A stretch of 64,000 nt of DNA from Hofstenia miamia (taxonomy: Eukaryota > Xenacoelomorpha > Acoela), in assembly GCA_004352715.1 (NCBI GenBank), contig SCFE01000053.1, forward strand, positions 1,362,530 through 1,426,529, in the 5' to 3' direction. The notes below the pieces were generated by a model, which did not search any database, was not told the DNA's origin, and was given only the letters and a program-made list of their open reading frames with translations. This document shows positions 59,501 to 64,000 of the stretch, one piece after another. The translations under genes and the position numbers were made by a program. Within the stretch, counting starts at the first letter, position 1. Every line of letters starts with the position of its first letter.

Positions 59501-62500
59501 AATTTAAAGTCGACGAAACCACCTAAAAAAGGAAATGAATAAGTTTATTGTCCATTACCTGTGTTGGACAAAAGTTTGTTATGTGATGGGACGCAAAACA
59601 ATAACATGGAAATATATTGGAATATAATTTATTGGAAAGTAAAAAGTGATAAATGCATTGCGAAGTAATAGAGTTACATTTGGGAAATTTATTAATTTGT
59701 TTAAAGGAAAAATCGCTTTGACTGTAAATTATTGGAAATGAATATGCTACAATAAAAGTGTCGCAGTGACAAAATTTTAAATGTAGCTCCGACGCTAATT
59801 TATTGTGGTAGAAGCGAATTAATTTCTTTAATAATGAATTGATTAATAAAAAAGCAGAATATATTATTAGGAGAAAATAATATCAGGGAAATGCCTTAAT
59901 AATTCATGTGGCGAACAGTCCACCCGTATAATTAATTCAAAGCGAATTATCTCAAAAATTAAAAAACGAAATGCACTAGGGGACGAATCCTACAACGCGA
60001 CGAAATTAAATAAAGAAAAATACATGTTTGAATAATTTATTCATAGAGTTGGAACAACTCCACCTGTCTGTTACAACGGTAGATAATGGAGCGGCGCTGT
60101 GTACATGTGTGGTTGATGAAAGAAAATTCAAATTTGCCGCCAATATACCGTATCAAAGGTCTCCGAACAAAGTCATTAAAAGTAAATTAGCTGCAATAAT
60201 AAAGCATGGCGGCTCCCTTTAAACGCGTTGAGAGCAGCTGGAATTAACTTCAGTGAACTTCAGAAAATAAATCCCAAATTGCTAAGAGGGCGGCTATAAA
60301 CCACCCAATGGGCATTGTTCGCCAAAAACTGTCTACTTTGAAAGTTAAGTTATGCACGACAAAGGATAGGGCGATTTCTTTATATAGAACGGACGTTGCA
60401 GATAAATATAGAATGTCTTAACTCCGTCTAAACACATCTCTTCTGTTTTTGATCCCAATATTTTAATCTAATTTGATGATGCCACTTGACTTTGAATTTT
60501 GATTGAGAAGACTGATAAAAAAGAATGTAAGAAGTTCCAAATGAATAATTAACAGCAAACTCTTTGCACACTTTAACAGTTAGAAGGATCTAGTGTCATT
60601 GACCGCTAAAAGATTTAGAAAGGACTTCCCTATCCCTTGGTTTCCAAAATGCAGGATTTTTAAAACAAAATTTGACTATTGGTAGACAGCAACACGTGGG
60701 ACTTGATAACACTGATCACAGATGTATAATTACAACAGAAAAAACCTCTGTACTAATAATACATTTTTAATAAAAAAATACACTAAACAGAAATATATTT
60801 CACATTTGGTCGTTACTAATGAAATTACTAATTTTACTAGGGCCGAATTTTTCTACAGGTTTGAATCTATTCCATATTTATTGAAACACTTAAGTGCAAA
60901 TTTCAACCACTTTTTAGAATAAAGTCTGACGGGACTGGTCCCGTATGGCTTCGTAATCAGTCTGGCGGATGAATAGCGGATCCGAAAAGAAAACGGGGCG
61001 GGACCAGTACGAGACAGACACTATCTTAAAATTTCAACCGATACCGGGAGCTATTTGATTTAATACTTACTATTATATGCGAACTATTATAGTTCCTAAG
61101 TATGTCTGTAATATTTTTGCTCACGTCTATTACATTTAATCTAAGTACTGGAAGAGAAATGGATGTAAGTAATCGGAACCAGCGGGACTAAATTGAGAAA
61201 CTCAACTCAGAACGGAGTCACTATTAAAATCTATAGTCCGACAGTCTCAATTTTGTAGCTATTAGAAAGTTAAAATTATCAATAATATGAATAGATTATA
61301 GATCTAAACTTAGCCTATTGATTGCTATTGTGCTTCAAAGTTAAACAAATTGAAGTACATTATTATAATGAATACTTTATAAATACTAGAAAATGAAAAA
61401 AACCTTCGATTCGATTTAATACAAACTAGTCTTGCACTTAAAAATCGTATGTAAAAATTCTAATTGAATTCACGTTTTGGTAAATTTATTAATTTATGTT
61501 TAAAGGTAAATATTCTTCCTCCCTAGAGATCGACTTGATACTACGAAGTTCAAATCAAAATTGCTATAACAATCACAGTGATTCTTAAATTTAGTCATAG
61601 GTAAAAATGACACTTATAAAAAAACATCACACATTTGCAAAAGTCACTATTTCTCTCTAATCCTCACAAATCCTTACAAGCCTAATTGATTTGATGTGGA
61701 TTGATAGAAGAGAACTTATTAGCAAAAATATATGTGGAAAACCCAGCAGTTTGCAAATACCAAATGGGTGATGAAATTAAAAAAATGAGATGTCTAACTT
61801 CTCACAACTTTGTGAACCACACACTATATTGAGAGTTATGGAACTGTTAAAGATATCATAATCGAAGGAAATCATTGTTTGAACTCCATTTCAGGTGTCT
61901 ATGTCTGGATAGTGGTTTGCTAGTATTTCTGACATTCGAATCAGATATTTTGTGGCATGGATAACAAACACGCGCAAAACAATAAAAGCTGTTAATCACC
62001 TTATAACTATATGATTGCATTAGCCTTTCCACATGCCTTCAGGGGTGGACTTCTAATACTCTCGCAAAATTTTTAAGAGTTACTAAAGTTAAAAATGTTA
62101 AAAAAAACTTTATTTAATCGTATGAAGCATTAATTCAACAACAATGGATACGCAATTCAAGAGATGCTCTTTTAAGGCTGTCAAAACGAATGCCAATTTT
62201 ACTAACTTTTCTTGTTCCAGATGATTCCGGGCATTACTGTGGACAAAACCTTGGATTAAATAACCATTGCATACCCGCAGATAATGAGATATGTTCAATG
62301 GTTTAATTGAAAACTTCCATATCCCCTCATACAATTCGCAGGTAATGATTTAAGTTATAAACCTGCATGCCTTCTATTCTTTTTGAGTGAATATTTCTCA
62401 AATAAATATCAGTGTTACATTTCAACAAGGCAGCATAACGCCCAACACATTTCTCACATCTTTTTTCACTCTGTTCACAATTACATAAGTAAACGGTACA

Positions 62501-64000
62501 AAAAATGCCTTGTTAAAAACGCTAAAAAACATTACAAACAGCATTATTTAACAACTGTAAAATAAAAGCCTAACGATATGTATTAACGAAAACTGAAGCT
62601 CAGAATACCATTTACGAATTCAATGATGAGCGCAATGCTTTTTTCATTAAGTACTAGTTTGTGAAGTTAAAATAAGAAGACTGCTTGGATTAACTTTATT
62701 AAGGTTCCGGATTTGCTTCCTCATAGTTGCAAATTGAGAGAAATTTTAGACTAAAACCTACCACAAACACAAGCTAAAAGGGCATAATAAGACCGCTCAA
62801 ATATTTTGAAGTACAAAAAACTGAATAATTAATGTAAATTTGGGAACTTATTACCACAAACTCGAATTGCAATGTAAAACTACGGACCAAACCTCAGTGA
62901 AAACTGAAAATGACAAAAGTCCAGATCATAATCAATGGAGCGGCCCCGCTCGCATTCAACCCTGGCTTCCCTTAACAAGCAAAATTTAGTTATACGGTAG
63001 ATTATTTAGTAAGAAATCGCAGTTTCAATTAAGGAATACGTTCTGGCATTCAGACATTGCTTTCTCATTGAGAATATTAAATGAAAAATCAAAATTCGCA
63101 ATAATGTATATCTCACGGCTTGATTTTAACTAAAGAATATGCGATGATTAATATTGGAGTAGACATTTAAAAGCGTGACAAACGTCCTGCTTTCTGCTTT
63201 TAGACGTTCATTAATGCGGAAGTACTTGAACATTATTTCATAAGTTTAATTAATATCATAAAAGAATGGGAAAATATTGCACGGAGAACTGTCTCTTCAT
63301 TGGAAAGTAAAATTAAACATTAACATGTGCTTAGAGTGTAAATATTTTCAAATTAAACTGCTTAGGAAACTATTAAATTTTTATGGATTTTGACATGGTT
63401 ATGACTAACGAACTAAGAGTCTGAAAGCATCTTCGGCCTCAATGTTTGGGTGGTCTATCTACATAAAAACAGTTAAAGTTGGTTGTTGCTCCCATGCGCT
63501 TTCCACCTCCTGATTACCTGAACATTAAATACTTCAGCCACAGCTAAACAAATTTTCAACACAATTACAGTAGATGTGCCCATATCTCAGGATTTCGAAA
63601 TTTCGTAAAAGGCTTGGAGTAAATTGCTTGAAAATGTAGAAAAACGGTTTGCCCTGTATAAAGAACATACACCGTCTAAGGTTAAAAGTAAATCACATCC
63701 TGTGTTTGAAATACCTGAGTAAAAAAAATGAATGTAATTAAAAATAAAAAACCAGCTTTTGCATCAATTACGTAAAGAAATTCTAAGATTCCAGATAACA
63801 ATTGAGATGTTCACAAATCTACAGACATTGTTGATAATAGATAGAGAGTAATAAAAATAACCTTTATGAATGTCTCGAAATTAACTGTTTGCTTGGGAAA
63901 TGTTTCAGATAAAATAAAATAATTTAAAATCGTTTTAATTATTAAAATAAATAACAAAAAAGGGCCACCGACTAAAATAGAGTCTGTAATTAAAACCGAT
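56547..64000. other. Long AT-rich non-coding interval to the window end
   Basis: No gene, RNA gene or complete element recognised. The 60030-60320 patch is GC-richer and open for about 64 codons on the plus strand from a TTG (VTTVDNGAALCTCVVDERKF), with no motif. At 60925-61020 a short palindrome CGGGACTGGTCCCG and a similar GGGACCAGTACGAGACAGAC lie in inverted orientation, perhaps ends of a small element. Frames at 62110-62334 and 62383-62565 have no recognisable content. Confidence 0.4.

Overview
This window looks like nuclear DNA of an invertebrate animal, plausibly an arthropod, though the species cannot be fixed from sequence alone. It is very AT-rich, rich in (AT)n microsatellites and long non-coding stretches, and its few coding pieces are short exons with GT-AG introns. 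Every mobile element I could classify (hAT, Tc1/mariner, pogo/Tigger, a jockey/R1-like LINE) is a eukaryotic type. There are no bacterial operons, rRNA genes, tRNA genes or CRISPR arrays that I can support.

The one gene I can reconstruct is on the minus strand at 13336-10792. It is the 3' part of a muscleblind-like (mbl/MBNL) RNA-binding protein gene. One exon (13069-12893) encodes a tandem pair of CCCH zinc fingers, preceded by a Pro/Gln-rich linker exon and followed by four short exons that keep one reading frame to a stop at 10792, with an AATAAA signal about 60 bases on. The finger pair is very divergent. Several introns are tiny (43, 54 and 72 nt). The first zinc-finger pair and the gene's 5' end are not in the window. 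Candidate micro-exons at 16835-16790 and 33868-33839 have good splice sites and compatible phase, so much of 17-64 kb may be a giant upstream intron of this gene (inference).

Region by region: 0.1-8.2 kb is a transposon graveyard (LINE 3' end, TA-flanked MITE, degraded mariner, relic of an arthropod-type repeated gene, two hAT elements with target-site duplications). 8.2-10.7 kb is non-coding. 10.7-13.4 kb holds the muscleblind-like exons. 13.4-64 kb is mostly AT-rich intron or intergenic DNA with a three-copy hAT MITE family, a pogo/Tigger remnant at 27.7-28.3 kb, a hAT-like MITE at 42.7-43.1 kb, a 458-bp inverted-repeat element at 56.1-56.5 kb, many microsatellites, and a possible 3'-terminal exon of an unknown gene at 46.4-46.1 kb.

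Two places look like assembly trouble. A single N at 37021 sits exactly between two near-identical duplicated blocks whose other copies lie at 37531-37884 and 41095-41399. The N-gap at 45450-45555 has the same sequence on both sides.
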